A stretch of DNA of 36,267 bases, from positions 1-36,267 of the forward strand of contig JAFXEB010000027.1 in the NCBI GenBank assembly GCA_017521025.1. The letters run 5' to 3'. The position numbers and the translations under genes were made by a program. Shown here one piece after another: positions 6,443-15,134 of the stretch. Position 1 is the first letter of the stretch, and every line of letters begins with the position of its first letter. Under the pieces are notes generated by a model. That model was not told where the DNA came from. It was given only the letters and a program-made list of their open reading frames with translations, and did not search any database. Origin of the DNA: Clostridia bacterium. GTDB taxonomy: Bacteria; Bacillota; Clostridia; Oscillospirales; CAG-382.

Positions 6443-7200
6443 ACACAGGCTTTTCGCTTATAGCGTCCTGTTACGACCGTATAAATTCCGCCGGATACGA
6501 TGAGTATCTGGCGTTTTTTTTGGAATGTATAGGGCGTTTTTCGGATATTGAGGTAAAAGAGGTGCTTGACCTTGGCTGCGGCACGGGGGAGCTTACAGAG
6601 CGTATTTGCAAAAGGGGCTATGACGTGGTAGGCGTGGACGGCTCGGAGGAGATGCTTGCCGAGGCGTTCTCCAAGTGCGCAGGCACGGGGGCTTTGCTTT
6701 TGTGTCAGGATATGCGGGATTTTGAGCTGTACGGCACGGTGCAGGCGACGGTGTGCACCTATGACTGCATAAACTACCTGCTTTCCACGGCAGATGTGGG
6801 GAAATGCTTTTCGTTGGTGAACAACTACACCGAAAAGGGCGGTCTCTTTGTCTTTGACGTAAATGCCCCTTACAGGTATGAGAAGATATTTGCCGACAAC
6901 GCCTACGTCTACGAGGACGGGGACGATATGCTGGTATGGCAGAACAGGTATATGAAAAAGCGTGGGATCTGCGATTTTTACCTGAGCTATTTCACCCACG
7001 AGGGCGACGGGGTTTACAGTCGGGGCGATCAGGTGCAGAGGCAGCGATGCTATGCCGTGAGGACTGTGGAAAAGCTGCTGCGTGACAACGGCTTTGAGCT
7101 GTGCGGCGTGTTTGGCGGAGTGGATATGTCGCCCTTTACCGAGGAGAGCGAGAAGGCGTATTTTGTTGCCAAGAGCGTTGGCGGCAGGGCGCAGGGCTGA
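6439..7200 (+). CDS. Class I SAM-dependent methyltransferase, substrate unknown
   Basis: A 253-residue soluble protein with a Rossmann methyltransferase domain. Motif I is VLDLGCGTGEL (residues 42-52), motif II GVDGSEEML (65-73), and a motif IV-like segment VCTYDCINYL follows at about 106-115. The C-terminal half is beta-rich and matches the small-molecule methyltransferase layout, but no residues identify the substrate. It starts with the ATGA overlap at the end of yerC, and hslO follows after 41 bases. Confidence 0.85.
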   Translation: MNTGFSLIASCYDRINSAGYDEYLAFFLECIGRFSDIEVKEVLDLGCGTGELTERICKRGYDVVGVDGSEEMLAEAFSKCAGTGALLLCQDMRDFELYGTVQATVCTYDCINYLLSTADVGKCFSLVNNYTEKGGLFVFDVNAPYRYEKIFADNAYVYEDGDDMLVWQNRYMKKRGICDFYLSYFTHEGDGVYSRGDQVQRQRCYAVRTVEKLLRDNGFELCGVFGGVDMSPFTEESEKAYFVAKSVGGRAQG

Positions 7201-7241
7201 TAACACAACTACAAATCAAGTAAAGCGAGGTTTTTGCTTTT

Positions 7242-8123
7242 ATGGACAATCTTATCAGAGGTATTACAAAGGACGGCAGTGCCCGTATCATAGTTACTGA
7301 CAGCACCCTTGCGGTGAACAAGGCTGTGGAGATACATACCACGGCTCCCACTGCTACCGCCGCTCTCGGCAGAGTGCTTACGGCGGCGTCGATGATGGGC
7401 AGTTTGTTGGGAGAGAAGGATGACCTGCTTACCCTGCGCTTCAAGGGCGATGGTGAGGCAGGCAGTATAATGGCAAGCGCCGACTATCTGGGCAACGTCC
7501 GTGGCTATATTCAGAATCCTGCCGCAGACCCACCCAAAAGACCCGACGGCAAGCTTAACGTAGCCGCCGCAGTGGGTAGGGGCAATCTTTACGTTATGCG
7601 TGATGCGGCGGGACTGCCTGAGCCCTACGTGGGTGCTCTGGAGATACAGAGCGGCGAGATAGCCGAGGACATAGCTGCCTACTACGCTCAGAGCGAGCAG
7701 GTGCCCACCGTTTGCGCTCTTGGTGTGCGTGTGGGCAAGGACTACAGAGCTTTGTCTGCGGGCGGCGTGCTTTTACAGCTTCTTCCCTTTGCAGATCCCG
7801 AGGTTATCGACAAGATAGAGGAGAACCTGAAGACTATACCTCCCATCAGCACTCTTGTGGAGGAGCACGGCCTTGAGTATATAGCGGGACTGTATCTCAA
7901 GGGTATAGAGTTTGATATATTTGACAGCATGACCTGTAGCTACCGCTGTGCCTGCAGTCGCAAAAAGACTGACGGCGCATTGCTTGCCACGGGCGTTGAC
8001 GAGATAAAGGATATGATAGCCGAGGGCGGCACCGAGCTTAAGTGTCAGTTCTGCGGCAAGGCGTATAAATACACCGCAGACGAGCTGAAGGCTCTGCTTG
8101 ACAGAGCGGGCGGCGAGAGCTGA
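7242..8123 (+). CDS. hslO: Redox-regulated chaperone Hsp33
   Basis: A 293-residue cytosolic holdase chaperone activated by oxidation. The N-terminal substrate-binding domain is typical (GRVLTAASMMGSLLGEKDDLLTLRFKG; later QSEQVPT). The C-terminal redox switch is present as CAC (in CSYRCACSRKK) and CQFC about 45 residues further on, giving the four zinc-binding cysteines that form disulfides under oxidative stress. Length is normal for the family. It sits in the yerC operon, 28 bases before the M24 peptidase gene. One extra cysteine precedes the CxC pair. Confidence 0.95.
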   Translation: MDNLIRGITKDGSARIIVTDSTLAVNKAVEIHTTAPTATAALGRVLTAASMMGSLLGEKDDLLTLRFKGDGEAGSIMASADYLGNVRGYIQNPAADPPKRPDGKLNVAAAVGRGNLYVMRDAAGLPEPYVGALEIQSGEIAEDIAAYYAQSEQVPTVCALGVRVGKDYRALSAGGVLLQLLPFADPEVIDKIEENLKTIPPISTLVEEHGLEYIAGLYLKGIEFDIFDSMTCSYRCACSRKKTDGALLATGVDEIKDMIAEGGTELKCQFCGKAYKYTADELKALLDRAGGES

Positions 8124-8151
8124 CGGAGGGGTACTCAAAGGAGGTAATGCT

Positions 8152-9213
8152 ATGAACGTTGCATATAAGGTAGCCGCAGGGCTTGGCGCCGAGGGCGCTT
8201 TGTTCCTCGACCACATAAACCGCCGCTACGTCAGCGGCTTCCCGTCCACCGACGGCGCCTGCCTTTGCTATGAGGGGGGCGTGGCGCTGTTCCTCGATAT
8301 GCGCTATGCGCTGGCGGCAGAGAATGCCGCACTGGGCGATGAGGTAAGGGTGATCCGCTGTGAAAACGGCCTTATGGAGGCGGTAAAGAGCTTTGTGGCG
8401 GAGCGTGGCTTTAAAAAGCTGATAATAGAAAGCACCGCCGTTACGGTGGAGTCCTTTGAGGGACTGAAAAGTGATATGCCTGCAGTGGAGTTCTTGCCTG
8501 TGAAGAACATTTGCGGCGAAGCAAGGCAGATAAAGACTGCGGGGGAGATAGCCTGCATCCGCAAGGCGCAGTCCATAACCGACAAGTGCTTTGCACACAT
8601 CCTCGGCTTTATAAAAGAGGGGCTTACCGAGCGTGAGGTTGCCGCCGAGATGGAATACTATATGAAAAAGAACGGTGCCGACGGACTTGCCTTTGATACC
8701 ATTGCCGTATCGGGTAAGAAAAGCGCTTTGCCCCACGGTGTGCCCGGCGACGAGCTTCTTACGGTGAACGGCTTTTTCACTATGGATTTCGGTGCCTCCT
8801 ACGGTGGCTACTGCTCTGATATGACCCGCACGGTGGTGCTGGGCAAGGCAGATGACAGGATGCGCCATATCTACGCCACGGTGCTTGAGGCGCAGAGGAG
8901 AGCTATTGCCGCTATAAGAGAGGGTGCGTCCTCCAAGGCGGTGGACGCCGCCGCAAGAGACCATATCTACGCAGAGGGCTATGAGGGCTATTTCGGTCAC
9001 TCTCTGGGTCACTCGCTGGGGCTTGAGATACACGAGGCGCCAAACTGCTCCCCCAGAACCGACTCGGTGCTCAGGGCGGGTATGCTTATGACCGCAGAGC
9101 CGGGCATCTATATCGAGGGGCTTGGCGGCGTAAGGATAGAGGATCTGGTCATAGTCACCGAAAACGGCTGTGAGAACCTTACAAGGTCTCCAAAGAATCT
9201 TATAGAGCTGTAA
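8152..9213 (+). CDS. M24-family aminopeptidase (Xaa-Pro peptidase type)
   Basis: A 353-residue metallopeptidase of the Xaa-Pro aminopeptidase/prolidase group. The N-terminal ~125 residues form the creatinase-like domain. The C-terminal pita-bread domain has all five metal ligands: D212 (MDFGASYGGYCSD), D223, H287 (GHSLGLEIHEAP), E316 (MTAEPGIYIE) and E330 (VRIED). It should remove the N-terminal residue ahead of proline from peptides in the cytoplasm. AAAGGAGG at 8137-8144 fixes the ATG at 8152. In this lineage such genes often precede efp, but here a terminator follows directly. Confidence 0.92.
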   Translation: MNVAYKVAAGLGAEGALFLDHINRRYVSGFPSTDGACLCYEGGVALFLDMRYALAAENAALGDEVRVIRCENGLMEAVKSFVAERGFKKLIIESTAVTVESFEGLKSDMPAVEFLPVKNICGEARQIKTAGEIACIRKAQSITDKCFAHILGFIKEGLTEREVAAEMEYYMKKNGADGLAFDTIAVSGKKSALPHGVPGDELLTVNGFFTMDFGASYGGYCSDMTRTVVLGKADDRMRHIYATVLEAQRRAIAAIREGASSKAVDAAARDHIYAEGYEGYFGHSLGHSLGLEIHEAPNCSPRTDSVLRAGMLMTAEPGIYIEGLGGVRIEDLVIVTENGCENLTRSPKNLIEL

Positions 9214-9221
9214 ATAACGCA

Positions 9222-9258
9222 AAAAAGGCTTTGCCAAACGGAATGGCAAAGCCTTTTT
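9222..9258. terminator. Bidirectional rho-independent terminator
   Basis: A perfect 15-bp stem (9222-9236 with 9244-9258) and a 7-base loop. It has an A-run on one side and a T-run on the other, so it can work on both strands. It separates the M24 peptidase gene from the convergent acyltransferase gene. Confidence 0.85.
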
Positions 9259-9309
9259 GTTTGTATATACGGTTTCATATACGTTGCCAAGTGGGCAGTG
9301 AAGTACCCG

Positions 9310-10023
9310 TCAGCCGAAGATAAGCCACAGCACGCCGTAAACTATCGGCTGATGCAGTACGTAGATGAACAGCGACTGTCTGCCGCAGAAGGAGAGCGCC
9401 CTTACTACGGGGTTGTCCTTGGGGAAACGGGGCAGCAGACTTTCTTTTTTTGCGTAAGCGGTCCTGCCGATAAAGGCACCTGCAAGAAAATAGCCAAGGT
9501 TGGGGAATATGGGAAAGTAGTCGGACATACCGTGCACGCCCGTCTCAAAGCCGAAAATAAGAAACGGCGGAAAATCCACCCTTACGCCGTCAACGTAAAA
9601 GCCAAGCAGGGCAAAGCCTACGGCGCAGACCGCCAGCGCCCACAAAGGCAGGCGGCGGAACAGGGGATAGACGAGCATACAGGTGCCAAGCAGGTGCAGT
9701 ATGCCGAACCACACGGGATAAAATGCGCCAAGCTCAAAATGCACGAGCCCAAGGAACACAAGGGTGATAACGATGCCGAAGCCAAGTACTATCGCCCCAC
9801 GCCGTGCGCTGTGCCGCCCAAGGGTCACGCAGATGCCCGACAGCACTATAAAAAAGATGGCGCCGTAGTTCAGGGCAAGCTCGTATACTGCGGGTGCATC
9901 AAAATTTTTGATAAAAATATTGTCAAGATCCCATATAATATGAACTGCGACCATACATAATATAAATATACCACGCAAAGCGTCAAGCTCCCATATACGG
10001 GTCTTTTTTGAAGCTTTTTCCAT
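9310..10023 (-). CDS. Membrane acyltransferase, DUF1624/HGSNAT-like
   Basis: A 237-residue integral membrane protein with about six to seven hydrophobic segments. The start RIWELDALRGIFILCMVAVHIIWD is typical of the heparan-alpha-glucosaminide N-acetyltransferase catalytic domain family (DUF1624), with the arginine and histidine seen in membrane O-/N-acyltransferases. The end (CGRQSLFIYVLHQPIVYGVLWL) is also the usual family ending. It probably moves acetyl groups across the membrane onto a sugar or cell-wall substrate; the acceptor is unknown. The gene stands alone on the minus strand between a shared terminator and a divergent LysM-CAP gene. Confidence 0.85.
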   Translation of the reverse strand: MEKASKKTRIWELDALRGIFILCMVAVHIIWDLDNIFIKNFDAPAVYELALNYGAIFFIVLSGICVTLGRHSARRGAIVLGFGIVITLVFLGLVHFELGAFYPVWFGILHLLGTCMLVYPLFRRLPLWALAVCAVGFALLGFYVDGVRVDFPPFLIFGFETGVHGMSDYFPIFPNLGYFLAGAFIGRTAYAKKESLLPRFPKDNPVVRALSFCGRQSLFIYVLHQPIVYGVLWLIFG

Positions 10024-10242
10024 AAAAACCGTCCTCCAGACAATAAGATTTTACCATATAGCTTGTTATTTTACAATAGCCACGGTATGAAAGTTTTTAC
10101 AAGCGTGAAGACAAGGGCAAAACGGCGTTTTTGTATTTTTTGTTTGAATTACACCCGTGCTTTTTCGTAAACTAATAGCGGCGGCAAAAGGAAGACCGCC
10201 AAAAACGTAAAACAAAAAACGAAAAAACGAGGTAATATAAAA

Positions 10243-10872
10243 ATGAAAAACACAAGAAAGCTGCTTGCCGTCCTGCTTGCACTGCTTACGGCGGCTGCCC
10301 TCAGCCTCAGCGCCTCGGCGGCAGAGCATCGGGTGGTAAAGGGCGACACCATGTGGCGCATATCGAGAAGCTACGGCATATCTCTTGAGAAGCTGATAGA
10401 GGCAAACCCTCAGATCAAGGACCCTGACCTTATATATCCCAACGACCTGCTCCATCTACCGGTGACCGAGGCACCTGCCGAGCCTGAAAACGGCGCCGCA
10501 GGCAGTGCAATAACAGATGTGCTGAGGCTTACCAACCGCTACAGAGCCGAATACGGCTTGTCTGAGCTGAGCCTTGACAGCGGTCTTTGCGCCGTAGCGC
10601 AGGAGAAGGCGGAGGATATGGCAAGGCTTGGCTACTTTTCCCATACAAGCCCTACCTACGGCACCCCTGCACAGATGCTGAAGAGTGCAGGCGTTTCCTA
10701 CCGCTATATGGGTGAGAATATTGCAAAGGGCTACAGCAGTGCCGACGGGGTAATGAAGGGCTGGATGTCCAGCGAGGGGCATAAGGCGAATATACTGGGC
10801 AAGAGCTTCGGCGCCCTTGGCGTAGGCTACAGCGCTAACGGCAATGTCTGGGTGCAGATATTCACCGACTAA
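10243..10872 (+). CDS. Secreted LysM-CAP domain protein (SafA/YkwD-like)
   Basis: A 209-residue exported protein. Residues 1-26 are a signal peptide (KNTRK, hydrophobic core, cleavage near ASAAE). Residues 28-73 form one LysM peptidoglycan-binding domain (HRVVKGDTMWRISRSYGIS...IYPNDLLHLP). Residues 88-209 form a bacterial CAP/SCP domain with NRYRAEYGLSELSLD, FSHTSP, MGENIAKG, GWMSSEGHKANILG and the final VWVQIFT. This combination is common in clostridial spore-coat or wall proteins. The CAP activity in bacteria is not established. An AT-rich leader of about 200 bases precedes it; I saw no recognisable riboswitch in it. Confidence 0.93.
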   Translation: MKNTRKLLAVLLALLTAAALSLSASAAEHRVVKGDTMWRISRSYGISLEKLIEANPQIKDPDLIYPNDLLHLPVTEAPAEPENGAAGSAITDVLRLTNRYRAEYGLSELSLDSGLCAVAQEKAEDMARLGYFSHTSPTYGTPAQMLKSAGVSYRYMGENIAKGYSSADGVMKGWMSSEGHKANILGKSFGALGVGYSANGNVWVQIFTD

Positions 10873-10890
10873 AGGGGGTACGCCCCCTTT
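10871..10890 (+). terminator. Short GC hairpin after the LysM-CAP gene
   Basis: An 8-bp stem (AAAGGGGG pairing with CCCCCTTT) with the stable tetraloop TACG, overlapping the stop codon. Only a weak T-rich tail follows, so termination may be partial. Confidence 0.55.
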
Positions 10891-10910
10891 ACATATTTTG
10901 CGGAAAGCTA

Positions 10911-10949
10911 TTGACAAGGCTTGTTATATGTGATATCATTTTGATATCA
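10911..10949 (+). promoter_or_regulatory. Promoter with overlapping TGATATCA operator for the ABC operon
   Basis: The -35 box TTGACA (10911-10916) and -10 box TATCAT (10934-10939, with an extended TGA just upstream) are 17 bases apart. The -10 box lies inside TGATATCATTTTGATATCA (10931-10949), two self-complementary TGATATCA octamers in tandem. A repressor bound there would block polymerase. The layout resembles operators of PadR, MarR or GntR-type regulators of exporter operons, but no such regulator gene is in the window. Confidence 0.72.
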
Positions 10950-10975
10950 AACGAGAAAAACGGAGGTGCCCTTTT

Positions 10976-11899
10976 TTGAGTACGAGAGAAAAGATAATTG
11001 AAATAAAGGGACTTAAAAAGAGCTTTGGAGAGGTGAAGGCAGTAAACGATATAAGCTTTTGTGTGCGTGGGGGCGAGCTGTTTGCTTTCCTCGGCGTAAA
11101 CGGCGCAGGTAAATCCACCACTATCTCCATAATGTGCGGTCAGCTTTCCAAGGACAGCGGCACCGTGATGATCGACGGCAAGGATATCGACAAGGATCTT
11201 GAGGGCGTAAAGCGAGACCTTGGGGTGGTATTTCAGGCATCGGTGCTGGACGGCGCACTTACGGTAAGGGATAACCTGCAAAGCCGTGGGGCACTTTACG
11301 GTATAAAGGGTGCGGAATTTGAAAAGCGGCTTTTGGAGCTTTCCGAGCTTTTGGGACTGGAGGGGCTTTTAAAGCGCCCCGTTGCCAAGCTCTCCGGCGG
11401 TCAGCGCCGCAGGATAGATATCGCCCGTGCATTGCTGCACCATCCGAGGATACTTATACTTGACGAGCCAACCACGGGTCTTGACCCACAGACCCGCCGC
11501 CGTATCTGGGAGGTCATAGCCACTCTCAGGGAGAGGGAGGGTATGACCGTTTTCCTCACCACTCACTATATGGAGGAGGCGGCTGACGCTGACTACGTGG
11601 TGATACTTGACAGTGGCAGCGTGGTGGCAGAGGGTACGCCTCTTGAGTTGAAGAATGCCTACTCGGGGGATTTTGTCACCCTTTACGGCGTGGACGAGGG
11701 TGCAGTAAAGGCGCTTGGCAAGAGCTATGAGACTTTAAGGGATGCCTGCCGCATCTCCGTTGCCAACACTGCCGAGGCTACTGCGCTTATTATGGCGCAC
11801 CCCCAGCTGTTTGCGGACTATGAGATAACAAAGGGTAAAATGGATGACGTGTTCCTTGCCGTTACAGGCAAAAAGCTTACGGGAGGTGACTTGGAATGA
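10976..11899 (+). CDS. ABC exporter ATPase (DrrA/NatA-like)
   Basis: A 307-residue cytoplasmic ATPase with Walker A GVNGAGKST (residues 40-48), signature LSGGQRRRIDIARAL, Walker [12 protein letters not shown] and switch histidine TTHYMEEA. A C-terminal extension of about 80 residues after the nucleotide-binding domain is typical of the DrrA/CcmA-like drug or lantibiotic exporter group. The start is a TTG at 10976, 9 bases after GGAGG (10962-10966); no ATG is available nearby. It overlaps the permease gene by 4 bases. Together with 11896-12795 it forms a complete half-exporter unit. Confidence 0.92.
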   Translation: MSTREKIIEIKGLKKSFGEVKAVNDISFCVRGGELFAFLGVNGAGKSTTISIMCGQLSKDSGTVMIDGKDIDKDLEGVKRDLGVVFQASVLDGALTVRDNLQSRGALYGIKGAEFEKRLLELSELLGLEGLLKRPVAKLSGGQRRRIDIARALLHHPRILILDEPTTGLDPQTRRRIWEVIATLREREGMTVFLTTHYMEEAADADYVVILDSGSVVAEGTPLELKNAYSGDFVTLYGVDEGAVKALGKSYETLRDACRISVANTAEATALIMAHPQLFADYEITKGKMDDVFLAVTGKKLTGGDLE

Positions 11900-12795
11900 C
11901 GGGTCTTTCTGCTCTGATAAAGCGTAATACAAAGCTGTTTTTCAAGGACAAGGGTATGTTCTTTACCGCTATGATAACTCCTCTTATACTCCTTGTGCTT
12001 TACACCACCTTCCTTTCCAACGTTTTCCGTGAAAGCTACGTTTCCGCCATGCCTGAGGGTTTTGCATGGGACGAAAAGGTGCTGAACGGCGCAGTGGGAG
12101 GTCAGCTTGTGTCCTCTCTCCTTGCGGTTTGCTGTATCACCGTTGCCTTCTGCTCCAATATGCTTATGGTGCAGGATAAGGTGACAGGCGCAAGGCGTGA
12201 CCTGACCGTAAGCCCCGTCAAGAGCTATACTCTTGCGCTGGGCTACTACATCGCCACCTTTATAAACACCTTCGTCATAAGCCTTATTGCCCTTGGGGCA
12301 GGGGTGCTTTACATTTTTGCCACAGGCTGGAGCCTTGAGGTGGGCGAGGTGCTGTATCTCACCCTTGACGTGTTCCTGCTTTGTATGCTTGGCACCGCAC
12401 TTTCCTCGGTCATCGGCTATTTCCTCTCCTCTCAGGGTCAGATATCTGCCGTGGGCACCATCGTCAGCGCAGGCTACGGCTTTATCTGCGGTGCCTATAT
12501 GCCTATAGCCAGCTTTGGCGAGGGACTGCAGAAGGTGCTGTCCTTTATGCCCTTTACATATTGCACGGGTCTGGTAAGGAACCATGCTCTCGGCGGCGTG
12601 TTTGACGAGATGAAGGCTATGGACTACCCCAAGGAGATGGTAGAGGGACTTATGGACGGCATAGACTGCAACCTCTATTTCTTTGGTGACAAGGTAGAGG
12701 TGGGCACCATGTACGCCATAGTGGGCGGTACCGTTGCCATGCTTATGGCGACGTATCTTGTGATAAACCTTATAGCGAGCAAAAGGACGAGATAG
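11896..12795 (+). CDS. ABC-2 type permease
   Basis: A 299-residue membrane protein with six predicted membrane segments and the ABC-2 layout. It has an N-terminal amphipathic LIKRNTKLFFKDKGMFFTA, a first hydrophobic segment ending near LYTTFL, and the middle helix group with FCSNMLMVQDKVTGARRDLTVSP, the conserved ABC-2 coupling region. It begins inside the stop codon of its ATPase gene (ATGA). The substrate is unknown; antibiotics, peptides and lipids are all transported by this family. Confidence 0.88.
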   Translation: MTGLSALIKRNTKLFFKDKGMFFTAMITPLILLVLYTTFLSNVFRESYVSAMPEGFAWDEKVLNGAVGGQLVSSLLAVCCITVAFCSNMLMVQDKVTGARRDLTVSPVKSYTLALGYYIATFINTFVISLIALGAGVLYIFATGWSLEVGEVLYLTLDVFLLCMLGTALSSVIGYFLSSQGQISAVGTIVSAGYGFICGAYMPIASFGEGLQKVLSFMPFTYCTGLVRNHALGGVFDEMKAMDYPKEMVEGLMDGIDCNLYFFGDKVEVGTMYAIVGGTVAMLMATYLVINLIASKRTR

Positions 12796-12805
12796 GAGGC
12801 TTTTT

Positions 12806-13531
12806 ATGCTTAGAATAGAGAATCTCACAAAGAAATACGGCGACAAGCTTGCCGTGGATAAGCTCAGCCTGCACATCCGCAGGGGCGAGATATACGGCTT
12901 TATCGGTCATAACGGCGCAGGCAAGACCACTACCATAAAGGCGCTTTGCGGCATCCTCGGCTTTGATGAGGGCGAGATATATATAGACGGCATTTCCATA
13001 AAGGAACACCCCATAGAGTGCAAGAAAAAGCTTGCGTATATCCCCGATAACCCCGAGCTTTACCCCTATATGACGGGTATGAAATACCTGAGCTTTATTG
13101 CCGACGTTTTCGGCGTCAGCGAGGAAAACAGAATGGGGAGGATAGAGCGCTATACAGACGCCTTCGGTATAAAGGCCGTGCTCGGAGCACCTATCTCCAC
13201 CTACTCCCACGGTATGCGGCAGAAGCTTGCAGTCTGCTCGGCTTTGATACACGAGCCTGAGCTTGTGGTGATGGATGAGCCCTTCGTGGGGCTTGACCCC
13301 AAGGCAAGCCATATCCTCAAGGCTCTTATGGCAGAGCACTGCAGGCGTGGCGGTGCCATATTCTTCTCTACTCACGTGCTTGAGGTGGCTGAAAAGCTGT
13401 GCCACAAGGTCGCCATCATCAAGGACGGTGTGCTGGTGCGCTCAGGCTCTATGGAGGAGGTAAAGGGCGACGATTCTCTGGAGGAGGTATTCCTCGAGCT
13501 GGAGGGCGAAAATGTTAACAACGCTGATTAA
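12806..13531 (+). CDS. Second ABC transporter ATPase
   Basis: A 241-residue ATPase with Walker A GHNGAGKTT (residues 34-42), a variant signature YSHGMRQKLAV, Walker B LVVMDEPFVGLDP and switch region FFSTHVLEVAEKLC. The YSHGMRQK signature is common in bacterial ABC-2 type ATPases of the YtrB/EcsA kind. It starts 10 bases after the first permease and overlaps the following large permease gene by 20 bases, so it most likely pairs with that one. Confidence 0.92.
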   Translation: MLRIENLTKKYGDKLAVDKLSLHIRRGEIYGFIGHNGAGKTTTIKALCGILGFDEGEIYIDGISIKEHPIECKKKLAYIPDNPELYPYMTGMKYLSFIADVFGVSEENRMGRIERYTDAFGIKAVLGAPISTYSHGMRQKLAVCSALIHEPELVVMDEPFVGLDPKASHILKALMAEHCRRGGAIFFSTHVLEVAEKLCHKVAIIKDGVLVRSGSMEEVKGDDSLEEVFLELEGENVNNAD

Positions 13532-15107
13532 AAAACAGATTTACGAGGTGTTTTCCTGGGTCTACCGTGACAACAGAAAGGGAGAAAACCGCAAGGGTGG
13601 CGCTTTCTTTGGCTTTATACTTTTGTACGTCTTCCTTTTTGGTTGGCTTGGCTTTATCTTTTTCATTATGGCAGACGGAATGTGCGCCCCCCTTGCGGCT
13701 TCCGGCTACGGCTGGCTTTTCTTTGCCATAATGGGTCTTATCGCTATGACCTTCGGCGTTATCGGCAGTGTGTTCAATACGGCTACGGCACTCTACCGTG
13801 CCAAGGACAATGACCTGCTTTTGTCCATGCCCATAAAGCCCAGGTATATCCTTATTGCCCGTCTCGTGGGCGTGCTCCTTTCGGGTGCATTTTACGAGCT
13901 TGTGGTGATGCTGCCTGCCGTGATAGCCTATTTTGTCTCAGGCTATGCCACGCCTATGGGTATAGTATGGTCTCTTGCGGCGCCCTTGGTGCTTGCTCTG
14001 CTCATAACCGCCCTCACCTGCATAATAGGCTGGTTTGTGGCGCTTATTATGAGCAGGCTCAAAAACAGCTCATTCCTTACGATGGTGATTTATCTGCTGT
14101 TTTTCGGAGCATATCTGTATTTTTACAACAAGGCGAATCAGGCTATTGAAAACGTGGTGGCAAACCCCGTTTATTACGGCAAGGGAATGAAAAGCATCCT
14201 TTACCCCTTCTATATGATGGGCAGGGGTATGATGGGCGAAAGCCTGCCTATGCTCATATTCATAGCAACGGTGCTTATGCTCTGCGCCGCAGTCTATCTG
14301 GTGCTGTCCCACAGCTTTATTAAGATAGCCACCACCAACAGGGGCAACGTAAAACCCCGTGGCAAGGCAAGAGCAGGGGCGCAAAGAAGCGTAAACGGCG
14401 CCCTTTTCGCAAAGGAGCTGGGGCGTTTTCTGAGCAGTCCCGTGTATATGATGAACTCAGGGCTGGGCTCACTGTTTATGGTCCTTATAGCGGTGCTTGC
14501 CCTGTTTAAGGGTGGCGACCTGATAGAGGCAGTCGCTGTGGGCGCTCCCTTCTTAACAAAGCATCTGCCTGCTATTGCCCTATGCGGTCTGTGCTTTTCA
14601 GCTACCACAAACGTGATAACCGCTCCCTCCGTCTCTCTTGAGGGCAGCGGTATCTGGATAGCTCACTCACTGCCCGTAAGCGCCTTGCAGGTGCTGAGGG
14701 CGAAGATAAAGCTACACCTTGTGTTTACGCTGCCGCCCGTTCTGCTTCTCGGTGCTGCGGTCATCGCAGTGATAAAGCCTGATGCACTTACGGCGGTCCT
14801 TATGCTGGCTGTAGCCGTTTCCACGGTGCTGTTTACGGCAGTCATGGGGCTCGCCCTTAACCTGAAAATGCCTAACCTTAACTGGACAAGCGAGACCGTT
14901 GCGGTAAAGCAGGGCTTTGCGGTGATGCTTTCCATCTTCGGCGGCTGGGGCGTGGTGATAGCTCTGTCCTTTGCCTACTATTTTGCCTGTCAGTACCTTT
15001 CACCAACGCTGTTTTTCTGCCTCGCTACGGCATTGCTGCTTTTGGGCACTGCCCTTGTTTACGGCTGGATAAAGAAGCGTGGCACGGCGATATTCGAGAG
15101 CCTTTAA
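13512..15107 (+). CDS. Large ABC transporter permease
   Basis: A 531-residue integral membrane protein with about twelve hydrophobic segments in two groups, separated by a basic soluble loop near residues 270-300 (NRGNVKPRGKARAGAQR). This matches the large, uncharacterised ABC permease subunits found with EcsA/YthP-like ATPases in Firmicutes. Its start lies within the end of the ATPase gene (20-base overlap). The substrate cannot be predicted from the sequence. The thioredoxin-like lipoprotein gene begins 27 bases downstream. Confidence 0.85.
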   Translation: MLTTLIKKQIYEVFSWVYRDNRKGENRKGGAFFGFILLYVFLFGWLGFIFFIMADGMCAPLAASGYGWLFFAIMGLIAMTFGVIGSVFNTATALYRAKDNDLLLSMPIKPRYILIARLVGVLLSGAFYELVVMLPAVIAYFVSGYATPMGIVWSLAAPLVLALLITALTCIIGWFVALIMSRLKNSSFLTMVIYLLFFGAYLYFYNKANQAIENVVANPVYYGKGMKSILYPFYMMGRGMMGESLPMLIFIATVLMLCAAVYLVLSHSFIKIATTNRGNVKPRGKARAGAQRSVNGALFAKELGRFLSSPVYMMNSGLGSLFMVLIAVLALFKGGDLIEAVAVGAPFLTKHLPAIALCGLCFSATTNVITAPSVSLEGSGIWIAHSLPVSALQVLRAKIKLHLVFTLPPVLLLGAAVIAVIKPDALTAVLMLAVAVSTVLFTAVMGLALNLKMPNLNWTSETVAVKQGFAVMLSIFGGWGVVIALSFAYYFACQYLSPTLFFCLATALLLLGTALVYGWIKKRGTAIFESL

Positions 15108-15134
15108 GACTGTGACAAAAGGGAGGTATACGGT

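Noticed and set aside
9298..9960. Plus-strand frame of 220 codons opposite the DUF1624 gene
   Set aside because: The minus-strand membrane protein has clear family features; the plus frame is Lys/Arg/Gln/His-rich with no fold-like pattern.
10024..10242. Possible riboswitch upstream of the LysM-CAP gene
   Set aside because: The leader has small hairpins, but I could not match the conserved core of c-di-AMP, c-di-GMP or other common riboswitch classes.
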